Shown: piece by piece, positions 18,731 to 27,168 of the stretch
Numbering within the stretch: the first letter of the stretch is position 1
How the letters are laid out: every line of letters begins with the position of its first letter
Assembly: GCF_900086705.1 (NCBI RefSeq)
Contig: NZ_LT575483.1
Span: 3,639,533-3,703,532, forward strand
Source of the DNA: Massilibacillus massiliensis
GTDB taxonomy: Bacteria > Bacillota > Negativicutes > FLKF01
Length of the DNA stretch: 64,000 nucleotides
Reading direction: 5' to 3'
Notes under the pieces: generated by a model
Seen by the model: the letters and a program-made list of their open reading frames with translations, nothing else
Told to the model about the DNA's origin: nothing
Databases searched by the model: none
Program-made: the position numbers and the translations under genes

Positions 18731-20274
18731 AAGTTGTAACTGCTAAGCAAATACGACAGATTGATCATCAGACGATTGAACAATATGGTATGCCGGAAAT
18801 TGCATTGATGGAGAATGCGGGAAGTGAAGTTGCAAAAGCTGTTGTACGTATACTAAAAACTATTGACGGGAAAAAAATATGTATTTTTGCAGGAAAAGGG
18901 AATAATGGTGGTGACGGGTTTGTTGCTGCAAGACATTTGATCAACCAAAAAGCGAAGATAAAAGTTTTTATTATCGGTAATGCTACTGATATAAAAAATA
19001 GTGCAAAAATAAATTTAAATATTTTATTGTCTATGGGCGCAGATGTTTTGGAAGTAAAAGGTGAACGTGACTGGGACAAGGTAAAGATTGCACTTGCTTT
19101 TTCGGACTGTTTTATCGATGCTTTACTAGGCACCGGATTCGAAGGTACACTACGGCCTGAGATGATAAAAATGATTGACATGATGAATGGTATGGGCAAG
19201 ACAATTATTGCAGTTGATATTCCCAGTGGTGTGGAAGCTGATAGCGGTATCGTGCATAATACTGCAGTACAAGCCGCCGCAACTGTAACGTTTGGTTTAC
19301 CGAAAATTGGTCTGCTTCTTTATCCTGGTGCCGCGCATGCAGGTGAAATTTTGACCGTTGATATAGGAATTCCTAATGTTTTATTGTCAGATGGGAATAT
19401 AAAGCAAAATATGATCAATACTAATATGGTAAAGAGCTTACTTGTCAAAAGGCATGACGATTGTCATAAAGGTACGTGTGGAAAAGTTTTACTTGTAGCA
19501 GGCTCAGTCGGGATGACTGGTGCGGCTGTGCTTGCGGCAAATGCTGCATTAAGGAGTGGGGCTGGTCTTGTGACTTTAGCAATCGCTAAATCATTACAAC
19601 CGATAGTGGCAGCGAAATTAACGGAGGTTATGACGTATCCATTATCCGAAGAGCGTGCAGGCGTCATTGGCGCAGAGGCAGTACAAGAATTAATTGCGCT
19701 TGCACAAGGGTATGATGTGATTGCAATTGGACCGGGGCTAGGTCGAGATCCTGCGACGCTTGATATGGTATATCAGCTTGTTACTAAAATTGATAAGCAA
19801 GTAATTCTTGATGCAGATGCAATTCATGCGTTTGCTGGTACGGCAAAAGATTTGACAAAAGCAAAAATGACACCGATTTTAACGCCTCATCTCGGGGAAT
19901 TTTCAAATTTAATTGGAATATCAATTGATGATATAAAATCGGATCTCATTGATATTGTAAGGCAGGCAGCCGAAGATTTTAAATCTATTCTTGTGGTAAA
20001 GAGTGCCCGAACTGTAGTTGCATATCCAGATGGTAATGTATATATTAATATTAGGGGTAATGCTGGTATGGCAACTGCAGGATCAGGAGATGTACTTACA
20101 GGTGTAATCAGCGGTTTGTTTGTGCAGGGATTACTGAGTTATAGTGCAGCTGTTGCAGGTGTATTCCTACACTCTTTTGCGGGAGATTTGGCGGCTCGGT
20201 CAGGAATGGTTGGATTGGTTGCAAATGATATTGTGCAAGCATTGCCAGCTGCTAGATGTGGTATTGATGCGTAA
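18727..20274 (+). CDS. nnrD/nnrE: Bifunctional NAD(P)H-hydrate epimerase / ADP-dependent dehydratase
   Basis: Metabolite-repair enzyme that reverses hydration of NADH and NADPH. It has about 515 residues. The N-terminal YjeF_N epimerase domain (about 1-215) contains [16 protein letters not shown] and [10 protein letters not shown]. The C-terminal ribokinase-like dehydratase domain (about 225-500) contains [28 protein letters not shown]-like [30 protein letters not shown] and AGSGDVLTG. The TTG start at 18727 overlaps the acpS stop as TTGA and lies after GGGGGGAT. The acpS-nnr order is common in Firmicutes. Confidence 0.95.
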   Translation: MKVVTAKQIRQIDHQTIEQYGMPEIALMENAGSEVAKAVVRILKTIDGKKICIFAGKGNNGGDGFVAARHLINQKAKIKVFIIGNATDIKNSAKINLNILLSMGADVLEVKGERDWDKVKIALAFSDCFIDALLGTGFEGTLRPEMIKMIDMMNGMGKTIIAVDIPSGVEADSGIVHNTAVQAAATVTFGLPKIGLLLYPGAAHAGEILTVDIGIPNVLLSDGNIKQNMINTNMVKSLLVKRHDDCHKGTCGKVLLVAGSVGMTGAAVLAANAALRSGAGLVTLAIAKSLQPIVAAKLTEVMTYPLSEERAGVIGAEAVQELIALAQGYDVIAIGPGLGRDPATLDMVYQLVTKIDKQVILDADAIHAFAGTAKDLTKAKMTPILTPHLGEFSNLIGISIDDIKSDLIDIVRQAAEDFKSILVVKSARTVVAYPDGNVYINIRGNAGMATAGSGDVLTGVISGLFVQGLLSYSAAVAGVFLHSFAGDLAARSGMVGLVANDIVQALPAARCGIDA

Positions 20275-20286
20275 ATGTGATAGATC

Positions 20287-20331
20287 TTTTTATATAAAAA
20301 AGTTGACTTTTTTATATAAAAAATCTATACT
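20287..20331 (+). promoter_or_regulatory. mazEF promoter overlapped by a 36-bp perfect palindrome
   Basis: A consensus promoter, TTGACT (20303-20308), a 17-base spacer and TATACT (20326-20331), lies 40 bases before the antitoxin start. A perfect inverted repeat with 17-base arms (20287-20303 and 20306-20322, two central bases) covers the -35 box and most of the spacer. Antitoxins of the ribbon-helix-helix class usually repress their own promoter at palindromes, so this is the likely MazE/MazEF operator (inference). Confidence 0.75.
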
Positions 20332-20370
20332 ATTTATAGATTTATCGTGTGAAACTGCGGGGGTGTAGCT

Positions 20371-20643
20371 GTGGCTGAGTTAAAGCGCATTATGATTAGT
20401 ATTCCAGATAGCTTATTGCAAGAAATTGACGGTATTGTTGCCATGGAAAAGTTGAGCCGTAGTCAATTTATGCGTAATGCAATGAGACTGTATATTGAAG
20501 ATCGTAAGCGTAAGGCAATCATAGAAAATATGAGAAAAGGATATCAGGAGATGGCAGCAATCAATTTGACATTAGCGGAGGAAGGTCTATATGTTGACGT
20601 TGATGTTGTTGAAATGCCTAGCTTGCTGGTGGAGCGTGAATAG
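20371..20643 (+). CDS. mazE: Ribbon-helix-helix antitoxin (MazE/EndoAI type)
   Basis: A 90-residue antitoxin. The N-terminal ribbon-helix-helix DNA-binding fold is seen in [20 protein letters not shown] followed by [18 protein letters not shown], as in Bacillus EndoAI. The acidic C-terminal tail would wrap and inhibit the toxin. The start is GTG with GGGGGTGT upstream. The toxin gene begins three bases after its stop. It probably autorepresses the palindromic promoter. Confidence 0.9.
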   Translation: MAELKRIMISIPDSLLQEIDGIVAMEKLSRSQFMRNAMRLYIEDRKRKAIIENMRKGYQEMAAINLTLAEEGLYVDVDVVEMPSLLVERE

Positions 20644-20645
20644 CC

Positions 20646-20996
20646 ATGGTGGTGAAAAGAGGAGATATTTATTATGCGAATTTAAGCCCCGTTGTTGGTT
20701 CAGAGCAGGGGGGACTTAGACCAGTCTTGGTCATTCAAAATGATGTTGGTAATAAATATAGTCCAACGGTAATTGTAGCGGCAATTACCTCGCAAATTAG
20801 TAAAGGAAAATTGCCCACGCATGTTGAACTTACATCGAAGGATTGTCAACTTGAAAAAAATTCGGTTGTTTTATTAGAACAACTTCGAACAATTGATAAA
20901 CGTCGATTAAAGGAAAAGGTAACGCAATTACCTGATGACTTTATGCTGAAAGTGGATGAGGCAATTCAAATCAGCATTGGTTTGGTTCAGTTTTAA
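20646..20996 (+). CDS. mazF: MazF/EndoA-type mRNA endoribonuclease toxin
   Basis: A 116-residue PemK/MazF-family endoribonuclease, close to Bacillus EndoA (NdoA). Hallmarks are [32 protein letters not shown], here split as [10 protein letters not shown] and [14 protein letters not shown], then [19 protein letters not shown] and [13 protein letters not shown]. It should cleave single-stranded mRNA at a short recognition site when freed from the antitoxin. In Bacilli this pair lies near acpS; here it follows acpS-nnr. A terminator follows immediately. Confidence 0.94.
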   Translation: MVVKRGDIYYANLSPVVGSEQGGLRPVLVIQNDVGNKYSPTVIVAAITSQISKGKLPTHVELTSKDCQLEKNSVVLLEQLRTIDKRRLKEKVTQLPDDFMLKVDEAIQISIGLVQF

Positions 20997-20999
20997 AAA

Positions 21000-21023
21000 T
21001 GGCGAGCAATGCTCGCTATTTTT
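21000..21023 (+). terminator. Terminator after mazEF
   Basis: A short stem TGGCGAGC / GCTCGCTA with loop AAT is followed by TTTTT. Confidence 0.75.
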
Positions 21024-21065
21024 ATGCATAAAAATAAATAAAATAATGAGGAAATAGGGAGAAAT

Positions 21066-21971
21066 ATGAAGAAATTTATACAGTTTATACTTGTTATGAT
21101 GATGATGTCTTTTGCCGTTTCCATGATAGGATGCGGGAATCGCGCTGATAAGAATGTCAATGCGGAAAATTCAACAAATACCGCTGCAAAGGCGAATACG
21201 CATCTCAAAATAAAGATGCTTGATATTGGACAAGGGGATGCAATTCTGATCAAAACGGGGGAGCAAGTGATTTTAATTGATACTGGTGACGTTGATATGC
21301 GTGATAAGTTGGTTGATTTATTAAAAAAAGAGGATATTCATCGTATTGATAAACTTATTATTTCACATCCGCATGCCGATCATTTAGGTGGCGCATATGC
21401 AGTATTAAAAAATTTTGAAGTGAAGCAGATTTATGATAATGGACAGCCTACGACGACTTCTACGTACCGTACATATATGAAATTGATCAATCAAAAGAAA
21501 ATACCATATAAACAACTTTTAGATTCAGATAATCTCGATTTTGGAAATGGCGTTAGTTTTAAGGTTTTCAGTCCAACCGCAAGTGAAATTAAAACGGGTG
21601 GAGATTTAAATAATAATTCAATTGTTGGCAAGTTGACATATCAAAAATTTTCTATGCTCTTTACTGGAGACTGTGAAACGGAACGAGAGAAAGTGATTTT
21701 GAAAAAATATGGAAATCAGCTAAAAAGTACAATATTGAAAAGCCCACATCATGGCAGTAAAACTTCATCAAACCGTAACTATTTAAAAGCAATTGATCCA
21801 GAAGCTGTATTGATTTCCTGTGGTAAAAATAATGATTATAAACATCCGCATGATGTAACTTTGAATAAATATGAAGATTTAAAACTGAATATTTATCGTA
21901 CGGATAAAGATGGCTCAGTTACAATTGATACAGATGGAATTTCTTATTCGATTGAAAAGGAGAATAGATAA
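21066..21971 (+). CDS. ComEC-like metallo-beta-lactamase-fold lipoprotein
   Basis: A 301-residue surface hydrolase. The N-terminal signal peptide ends in the lipobox SMIGC, so it should be a lipoprotein. The metallo-beta-lactamase fold carries the metal motif SHPHADHLGG, FTGDCE and SPHHGS. It resembles the C-terminal hydrolase domain of the DNA-uptake protein ComEC/Rec2, but the membrane channel domain is absent. Proteins of this type may degrade extracellular DNA or another phosphodiester; that is inference. The next gene overlaps by one base (TAATG), indicating coupling to a DUF3006 protein. Confidence 0.85.
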   Translation: MKKFIQFILVMMMMSFAVSMIGCGNRADKNVNAENSTNTAAKANTHLKIKMLDIGQGDAILIKTGEQVILIDTGDVDMRDKLVDLLKKEDIHRIDKLIISHPHADHLGGAYAVLKNFEVKQIYDNGQPTTTSTYRTYMKLINQKKIPYKQLLDSDNLDFGNGVSFKVFSPTASEIKTGGDLNNNSIVGKLTYQKFSMLFTGDCETEREKVILKKYGNQLKSTILKSPHHGSKTSSNRNYLKAIDPEAVLISCGKNNDYKHPHDVTLNKYEDLKLNIYRTDKDGSVTIDTDGISYSIEKENR

Positions 21972-22186
21972 TGAAGGCAGTCATTGATCGATTTGAAGAA
22001 AATAAGGCGGTTTTACTTGTTGGGGAAGAGGAAATAAGCATTGTGTTTCCAAAAAAATATTTACCTCAAGATAGCAAAGAAGGGGATTATTTAAAACTAG
22101 AAATTTCCTATGATCGAGAATTGACCAAACAGGCGAATTTGGAAGCAGCGGCCTTACAAGCCTTGGTCATGAAGCAAAATAAATAA
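21971..22186 (+). CDS. DUF3006 domain protein
   Basis: A 71-residue small protein with the DUF3006 pattern: KAVIDRFEENKAVLLVGEEE, then VFPKKYLPQDSKEGDYLKLE. It is a predicted small beta-barrel of unknown function. The ATG overlaps the stop of the ComEC-like lipoprotein gene. That pairing recurs in Firmicutes (from memory), which suggests a joint role, but none is known. Confidence 0.8.
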   Translation: MKAVIDRFEENKAVLLVGEEEISIVFPKKYLPQDSKEGDYLKLEISYDRELTKQANLEAAALQALVMKQNK

Positions 22187-22209
22187 AGCTTCATATCTGG
22201 GCAGGCGTT

Positions 22210-22236
22210 ATTGTCTTTTAAATCATAAGAGACAAT
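22210..22236 (+). terminator. Possible weak terminator or hairpin
   Basis: The stem ATTGTCTTTT / AAGAGACAAT (one G-U pair) encloses a seven-base loop. The T tract after it is broken, so termination is uncertain. Confidence 0.4.
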
Positions 22237-22361
22237 AGGGTCTGTCTTTATTTAGTGTCAAAAATTTTGTTTGTTCAAACGGTATTTAGTGGTAAAATAA
22301 ATTGTCGTTGAAAAATTTGAGGTATTTTATCAAATTAAATTATAAAATAGGGGCGGAGGCT

Positions 22362-23414
22362 TTGAAAAAAAGAATTTTTTTTGCGTGTTTATGTCTATGG
22401 ATACTATTGACGCAAATTGTTTGTGCGGCGCCAAATAATCAAGTAAAATATAGAATAAGCAGTTTTAGCTATTTTGTGAACGAAAAGACGGATGTTCAAC
22501 CAGGTGGATTAAGCTTAGAAATAGGTTTAAATAAACCTACAGATGCGTTTATAACGAAGATTGACGATACGAATCCTTCTGCATTAGTATTAGAGTTAAA
22601 GCAAGCACGATTAGGTAAAATCAAAAGTTTTGTTGCATTAAATCAATCTCTTGCTAAGAATATAAAGTTTGAGCAGGTGGATAAATCTACGGTTCGCATT
22701 ACAATTCAACTCACAAAGGATGTGAATGCGACCAATTACAAAGTATATACTTTACCTAAGGATGCGCGGGCAAAAAAACCATTTCGTATTGTCCTAGATT
22801 TTCAGGATGGCTCTAAATTTTTTTCTTCCGCAGGAGTGAAAGGGAAAACGATCATTTTAGATCCGGGACATGGCGGTAGTGATCCGGGTGCAATTGGACC
22901 GAATCGTGTACGAGAGAAAGATGTAACGTTAAATGTAGCAATGAAGGTAAAGTATCTATTGCAAGATGCTGGTGCACGTGTTATTATGACGCGTAGTGAT
23001 GATCGGGATGTGTATGGGCCAAATGCGAGTGATAAAGAAGAATTGCAGGCGCGTGTTAATGTTGCGCGAAAGAATACAGCCGATATTTTTGTCAGCATTC
23101 ATGCAAATTCATTTATCAATCAAGCGGCGCATGGAACGTCGACTTATTATTACGAAAAGTCTACTTATGATAGCAGACTTGCGGAATCTTTACAAAATGG
23201 ATTAGTCGAGTTTGGTGGCTTGTACGATCGAGGTATTCAAGAGGCGAATTTTTATGTAGTGAAACGAACCAATATGCCGGCTGCGCTTGTTGAGTTGGCT
23301 TTCATATCGAATCCAAAAGAGGAAAGATTGTTGAATTCAGCAGAGTTTCAACAAAAATTAGCCGAAGGTATTTGTAAAGGATTAAGTGATTTCTTTAGTC
23401 AAACAGCTAAGTAG
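22362..23414 (+). CDS. N-acetylmuramoyl-L-alanine amidase with AMIN domain
   Basis: Exported peptidoglycan amidase of 350 residues. The start is TTG 22362 behind GGCGGAGGC, giving the signal peptide KKRIFFACLCLWILLTQIVC. An AMIN domain (about 28-140) targets the protein to the wall. The C-terminal amidase_3 domain (about 165-345) has the zinc ligands in ILDPGHGGSDPG, NRVREKDVT and VSIHAN, and the catalytic Glu in ALVELAFISN. It cleaves the bond between MurNAc and the stem peptide, in cell separation or cortex remodelling. The GerM-domain lipoprotein gene follows 13 bases later. Confidence 0.93.
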   Translation: MKKRIFFACLCLWILLTQIVCAAPNNQVKYRISSFSYFVNEKTDVQPGGLSLEIGLNKPTDAFITKIDDTNPSALVLELKQARLGKIKSFVALNQSLAKNIKFEQVDKSTVRITIQLTKDVNATNYKVYTLPKDARAKKPFRIVLDFQDGSKFFSSAGVKGKTIILDPGHGGSDPGAIGPNRVREKDVTLNVAMKVKYLLQDAGARVIMTRSDDRDVYGPNASDKEELQARVNVARKNTADIFVSIHANSFINQAAHGTSTYYYEKSTYDSRLAESLQNGLVEFGGLYDRGIQEANFYVVKRTNMPAALVELAFISNPKEERLLNSAEFQQKLAEGICKGLSDFFSQTAK

Positions 23415-23427
23415 AAAGGTGATAGTT

Positions 23428-24015
23428 ATGTTAAAAGTTTCTAAGTATTTTATTATGATTTTGGCTATTATGTTTTTTGTAATAACTGCTGGATGCAGCA
23501 AAGAAAATGGTGGAAATGATGAAAAGGTAAATCCTGATAATCAGGTAGCCACGGAACAAGAAAAGAGCGCAAAAGACACAAAGAAAATACCAGCAGATAA
23601 AAATCATAATTTAAAAGTATATTATGCCAATGCCGATGGTACAAAACTTATCGTTGGAGCAAATGTAAAAGAAGTTGCTGGTGAAGATAAATATACGACC
23701 GTGATGAAGCAGTTAATTGCTGGCACAAGCGATAAAGAGGCTGTTTCTATCATTCCGAAAGGCACGAAGCTTAGGAGTGTAAAAATAGAAAATGGGCGAG
23801 CTTATGTTGATTTTTCGCATGAATTAATCAAAAATTTTAATGGTGGTTCTGCGGGCGAAATTATGTTGGTTGGTTCAATTGTAAATACTTTAACTGAATT
23901 TCCGGAAATAAAAACTGTACAAATTTTAGTTGATGGAAAAAAGATAGAAACCATTTCTGGGCATATGGATACAAGTGAGCCATTGAAACGTTTTTCAGAT
24001 TTAATAAAAAAATAA
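23428..24015 (+). CDS. GerM-domain lipoprotein
   Basis: A 195-residue predicted lipoprotein; the signal peptide ends VITAGC. A charged linker (about 28-60) leads to a GerMN domain (about 65-190) with NLKVYYANADGTKL, KQLIAGTSDKE, GKAYVDFS-like GRAYVDFSHEL and EIMLVGSIVNTLTEF. GerM proteins act in sporulation and germination in Bacillus, but the domain is also found in general envelope proteins. The ATG at 23428 follows GAAAGGTG. It probably forms an operon with the amidase gene. Confidence 0.88.
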   Translation: MLKVSKYFIMILAIMFFVITAGCSKENGGNDEKVNPDNQVATEQEKSAKDTKKIPADKNHNLKVYYANADGTKLIVGANVKEVAGEDKYTTVMKQLIAGTSDKEAVSIIPKGTKLRSVKIENGRAYVDFSHELIKNFNGGSAGEIMLVGSIVNTLTEFPEIKTVQILVDGKKIETISGHMDTSEPLKRFSDLIKK

Positions 24016-24070
24016 GTATACATTACAAAAAAAGTCTGATAAGATAAAAAAGAATTGTATATGTTTTTAT

Positions 24071-24149
24071 CCACTAGGGGGGCATTTTTGCTGAGAGGTT
24101 TTAAACCGACCCTTGGAACCTGTTGGTTAAGACCAGCGTAGGGAAGTGG
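24071..24149 (+). promoter_or_regulatory. TPP (thi-box) riboswitch upstream of thiC
   Basis: All conserved thi-box elements are present: CTAGGGGGGC, GCTGAGAGG, ACCCTTGGAACCTG and AGACCAGCGTAGGGAA. The P1 stem is CCACT (24071-24075) with AGTGG (24145-24149). It senses thiamine pyrophosphate. A terminator hairpin lies between it and thiC, so control is probably by transcription attenuation. Confidence 0.97.
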
Positions 24150-24166
24150 CAAATTTGCTTTTTTTT

Positions 24167-24205
24167 AAAGCCATTTAGCTGCTGTGCTAAATGGCTTTAT
24201 TTTTA
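24167..24205 (+). terminator. Riboswitch-controlled terminator before thiC
   Basis: A 13-bp perfect stem AAAGCCATTTAGC / GCTAAATGGCTTT with a six-base loop and a following T-rich tract. It lies 18 bases after the riboswitch and 20-30 bases before the thiC start, as expected for the expression platform. Confidence 0.9.
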
Positions 24206-24227
24206 TTTATTGATTGGGGGAGAAGAA

Positions 24228-25535
24228 ATGGAAATGACACAGATGCAAGCAGCACGAAAAGGAAAAATCACGGACGAAATGCAAATCGTCGCAAAGCAAG
24301 AAAACATGGATGTCAATATCATCCGAGATCGTATCGCAGAGGGAACCATCACAATTTGTGCAAATGTAAATCATACATCATTGATTCCGCGTGGTGTGGG
24401 AAAAGGATTATCTACAAAGGTAAATGCAAATATCGGTACTTCGAGCGCATATCCGGATATTGAGCCTGAACTATTAAAATTAGATGCAGCGATAAAAGCT
24501 GGTGCTGATTCTGTGATGGATCTAAGCACGGGGAATAATATTGATCTGTCAAGAAAAGCAATCATTGATAAGTCTACAGTTATGGTTGGTACAGTGCCAA
24601 TTTATCAAGCAACAGTAGATGCAATCAAAAAACATGGTGCTGTTGTAGATATGACAGGAGATGATTTACTGCAGGTGATTGCAACGCAGGCAAAAGATGG
24701 CGCAGATTTTATGACAATTCATTGTGGTGTGACACGTGAAGTTATTAACCGCATGTGTAATCAAGGTCGTGTTATGGATGTTGTAAGCAGAGGCGGTTCG
24801 TTTATTACGGGATGGATGCTCCATAACCAGAAGGAAAATCCACTTTATGAAAGATATGACGATATCTTAGATATTTGTGCGCAATATGATGTTACGATTA
24901 GCTTAGGAGACGGATTGCGTCCGGGGTGTTTAGCAGATGCAACCGATCGTGCGCAATTACAAGAACTTATCATACTAGGCGAACTTGTAGATCGTGCTTG
25001 GGCGAGAGGGGTACAAGTTTTAGTTGAAGGGCCTGGACATGTACCTTTTGACCAGATTGCTGCGAATATGAAATTGCAAAAACAACTGTGTAAAGATGCG
25101 CCGTTCTATGTACTTGGGCCGTTGGTAACAGATGTAGCACCTGGATACGATCATATAACGTCTGCGATAGGTGGCACACTCGCAGCTGCAAACGGGGCGG
25201 ATTTTTTATGTTATGTAACACCAGCAGAGCATTTGGCATTGCCGACAATTGAAGATGTGCATGAAGGTGTAATTGCATCTAGAATTGCAGCACATGCTGC
25301 AGATATCGTAAAAGGTGTACCAGGAGCGAAAGAATGGGATTTGAAAATGGCGAAGGCAAGAAAAGCGTTGGACTGGCAGAAGCAAATAGAACTTGCCATA
25401 GATCCTAAAAAAGCGCAAGCCAAACGCGGAGCAAGAAATGTAGAAGGTGCAGAAGCTTGCTCTATGTGCGGAGATTATTGCGCAATGAAAATTGTTGGTG
25501 AATATCTAGATAAACCAGTTGATTTATGCGATTAA
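24228..25535 (+). CDS. thiC: Phosphomethylpyrimidine synthase
   Basis: Radical-SAM enzyme that rearranges aminoimidazole ribotide into the thiamine pyrimidine (HMP-P). It has 435 residues from ATG 24228, preceded by GGGGGAGAAG. The frame continues upstream through the riboswitch but that part is not coding. Motifs are RGVGKGLSTKVNANIGTSS, split as STKVNANIGTS, then VEGPGHVPFDQI, GPLVTDVAPGYDHI and CYVTPAEHL. The C-terminal cluster motif is ACSMCGDYCAMK, spaced C-x2-C-x3-C. The protein is much shorter than proteobacterial ThiC, as in other anaerobe-type enzymes. It is controlled by the TPP riboswitch. Confidence 0.97.
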   Translation: MEMTQMQAARKGKITDEMQIVAKQENMDVNIIRDRIAEGTITICANVNHTSLIPRGVGKGLSTKVNANIGTSSAYPDIEPELLKLDAAIKAGADSVMDLSTGNNIDLSRKAIIDKSTVMVGTVPIYQATVDAIKKHGAVVDMTGDDLLQVIATQAKDGADFMTIHCGVTREVINRMCNQGRVMDVVSRGGSFITGWMLHNQKENPLYERYDDILDICAQYDVTISLGDGLRPGCLADATDRAQLQELIILGELVDRAWARGVQVLVEGPGHVPFDQIAANMKLQKQLCKDAPFYVLGPLVTDVAPGYDHITSAIGGTLAAANGADFLCYVTPAEHLALPTIEDVHEGVIASRIAAHAADIVKGVPGAKEWDLKMAKARKALDWQKQIELAIDPKKAQAKRGARNVEGAEACSMCGDYCAMKIVGEYLDKPVDLCD

Positions 25536-25740
25536 ATACAAATTTAGAAGTGATTCTATAAGATGAGATATAGACTTTGAGGTTCGGGTATTTTATTTGA
25601 AGGGGAATTACATATTTTATCTTATCAGCATGTTTGACTGAAATTTTCCATTTTTTTAAAGGAATGTGTAAACGAATGACGAATTCATCCTATAGATAAA
25701 AGTTAACTATTAACTATACAATCGATTAGGAGGGATAAAA

Positions 25741-26121
25741 ATGAAAAAAATTAGTAAAATTTTAGTGCCAGTTGATGGTTCTGTTAATGGTTGTAAAGCT
25801 GTAGATTATGCGATTTTTTTAGCTGAAAAAAGCGAGGCGAAACTAGATTTTGTTTATGTTGCTAGTAGTATCAACAAGGATATTCCTAGTGATATTGTTT
25901 TTGATAAAATTTGGGGCAAGATACCTGCGCATATCATTGCAGAAAAACATATAGAAAATGGAAATATTCCTCGTGCTATCATAAAAGTAGCAGAACAATG
26001 TCAAAGTGATATGATCGTTATGGGCAGTCGAGGACTTGGAATTTTAAAAGGTGCGTTGATTGGCAGCGTCAGCCAAAAAGTCACTGAAGAATCAAAATGT
26101 CCTGTTATGGTCGTTAAATAA
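25741..26121 (+). CDS. Universal stress protein, UspA family
   Basis: A 126-residue single USP domain. The N-terminal strand KISKILVPVDGSVNGCKAVD is followed by the ATP-binding type loop GSRGLGILKGALIGSVSQKV, consistent with the nucleotide-binding subclass. GGAGGG precedes the ATG. It is monocistronic, with a strong bidirectional-looking hairpin after it. Its role in stress or starvation survival is only inferred from the family. Confidence 0.92.
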   Translation: MKKISKILVPVDGSVNGCKAVDYAIFLAEKSEAKLDFVYVASSINKDIPSDIVFDKIWGKIPAHIIAEKHIENGNIPRAIIKVAEQCQSDMIVMGSRGLGILKGALIGSVSQKVTEESKCPVMVVK

Positions 26122-26137
26122 AATTTTATGGAAATAA

Positions 26138-26174
26138 AAAATAGGTTACTCACATTTTGAGTAACCTATTTTTA
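26138..26174 (+). terminator. Terminator after the universal stress gene
   Basis: A 16-bp stem AAAAATAGGTTACTCA / TGAGTAACCTATTTTT with a short loop. Confidence 0.9.
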
Positions 26175-26192
26175 TTAGGCGTTATAAGTAAA

Positions 26193-26218
26193 AAACAGAG
26201 GTATGTACCTCTGTTTTT
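26193..26218 (-). terminator. Terminator after the rubrerythrin gene
   Basis: A perfect AAAACAGAGGTA / TACCTCTGTTTT stem. It reads as a terminator on the minus strand, ten bases after the rubrerythrin stop. Confidence 0.8.
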
Positions 26219-26228
26219 CAATATTTGT

Positions 26229-26771
26229 TTAAGCAAAATAACGTTTTAATAAACCACTGAAACCACAACCATGACGTGCTTCATCTTTAGCCATTTCATG
26301 AACGCTGTCGTGGATGGCATCTAGATTTTGTTGTTTTGCAAGTATTGCTAATTCTTTTTTACCTGCACATGCTCCATGTTCGGCAGCAGCGCGTAGTTCA
26401 AGATTTTTCTTTGTACTAGGTGTAACTACTTCACCAAGCATTTCGGCAAATCTAGCAGCATGATCGGCTTCTTCAAAAGCGTAACGTTTAAAGGCTTCGG
26501 CGATTTCAGGATAACCTTCTCTGTCTGCTACACGACTCATTGCGATATACATACCGACTTCAGTACATTCACCAACAAAGTTCTGACGTAACCCTTCTAC
26601 GATTTTAGGATCTATTCCATCAATGATGCCTACACGATGCTCATCGGCGTAAACAACATCACCTGTTTGTTCTTTAAATTTGGATGCTGGTGCTTTACAA
26701 ATTGGGCAAGCTGCAGGAGCTTCTGTCCCTTCATGAACATATCCACAAATACTACAAATAAATTTTGACAT
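26229..26771 (-). CDS. Reverse rubrerythrin (NADH peroxidase type)
   Basis: A 180-residue non-haem diiron protein for peroxide detoxification in anaerobes. The rubredoxin-like FeS4 domain is at the N-terminus ([11 protein letters not shown] and CPICKAP), the reverse of classical rubrerythrin. The diiron four-helix domain follows, with [42 protein letters not shown] and [10 protein letters not shown] ligands. The start at 26771 is chosen because GGAGG lies eight bases upstream. It probably takes electrons from NADH via a separate reductase. It is monocistronic. Confidence 0.92.
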   Translation of the reverse strand: MSKFICSICGYVHEGTEAPAACPICKAPASKFKEQTGDVVYADEHRVGIIDGIDPKIVEGLRQNFVGECTEVGMYIAMSRVADREGYPEIAEAFKRYAFEEADHAARFAEMLGEVVTPSTKKNLELRAAAEHGACAGKKELAILAKQQNLDAIHDSVHEMAKDEARHGCGFSGLLKRYFA

Positions 26772-26786
26772 TAAATCTACCTCCAA

Positions 26787-27168
26787 AAATGTTTTATAAA
26801 ATACACTTTATTTTAATTGATGCAATCACGATTAGAAGCATGGCGCTTGTATTTGTGATTGACTATGGTTATATTATAACGAATGAGGCTTAAAAATTAA
26901 ATCAATGAATTTCTTTAAAATCATTGATTTTAGTCAGATATAAAACGATTTGCTAGTTCATACAACATTTTACGAATAATTACTAAAAATATTTTATTAT
27001 TAACAAATAATAATTATTAAAAATAAAGATGCATTGCATATAAGTATTACAGGGATTCATTTTTATGGTAAAATCATTTATATATAAATAGAGAATGAAT
27101 GAAAAGACTACATAAAATCTGCTTCGTTATGAAGTTATGATTCATTTTCAAATGAAAAAGGTGAGTAA
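26787..27168. other. Divergent intergenic region with a 10-bp inverted repeat
   Basis: This 382-base gap lies between the rubrerythrin gene and thiL. It is AT-rich with no ORF. The inverted repeat AAATCAATGA (26899-26908) / TCATTGATTT (26921-26930) has a 12-base spacer and could be an operator or a minus-strand terminator-like hairpin. No PerR or Fur box could be assigned by eye. Confidence 0.45.

Noticed and set aside
24123-24227. Longer thiC reading frame extending upstream
   Set aside because: This part lies in the riboswitch and its terminator; the ATG at 24228 has the ribosome site and gives the normal N-terminus.
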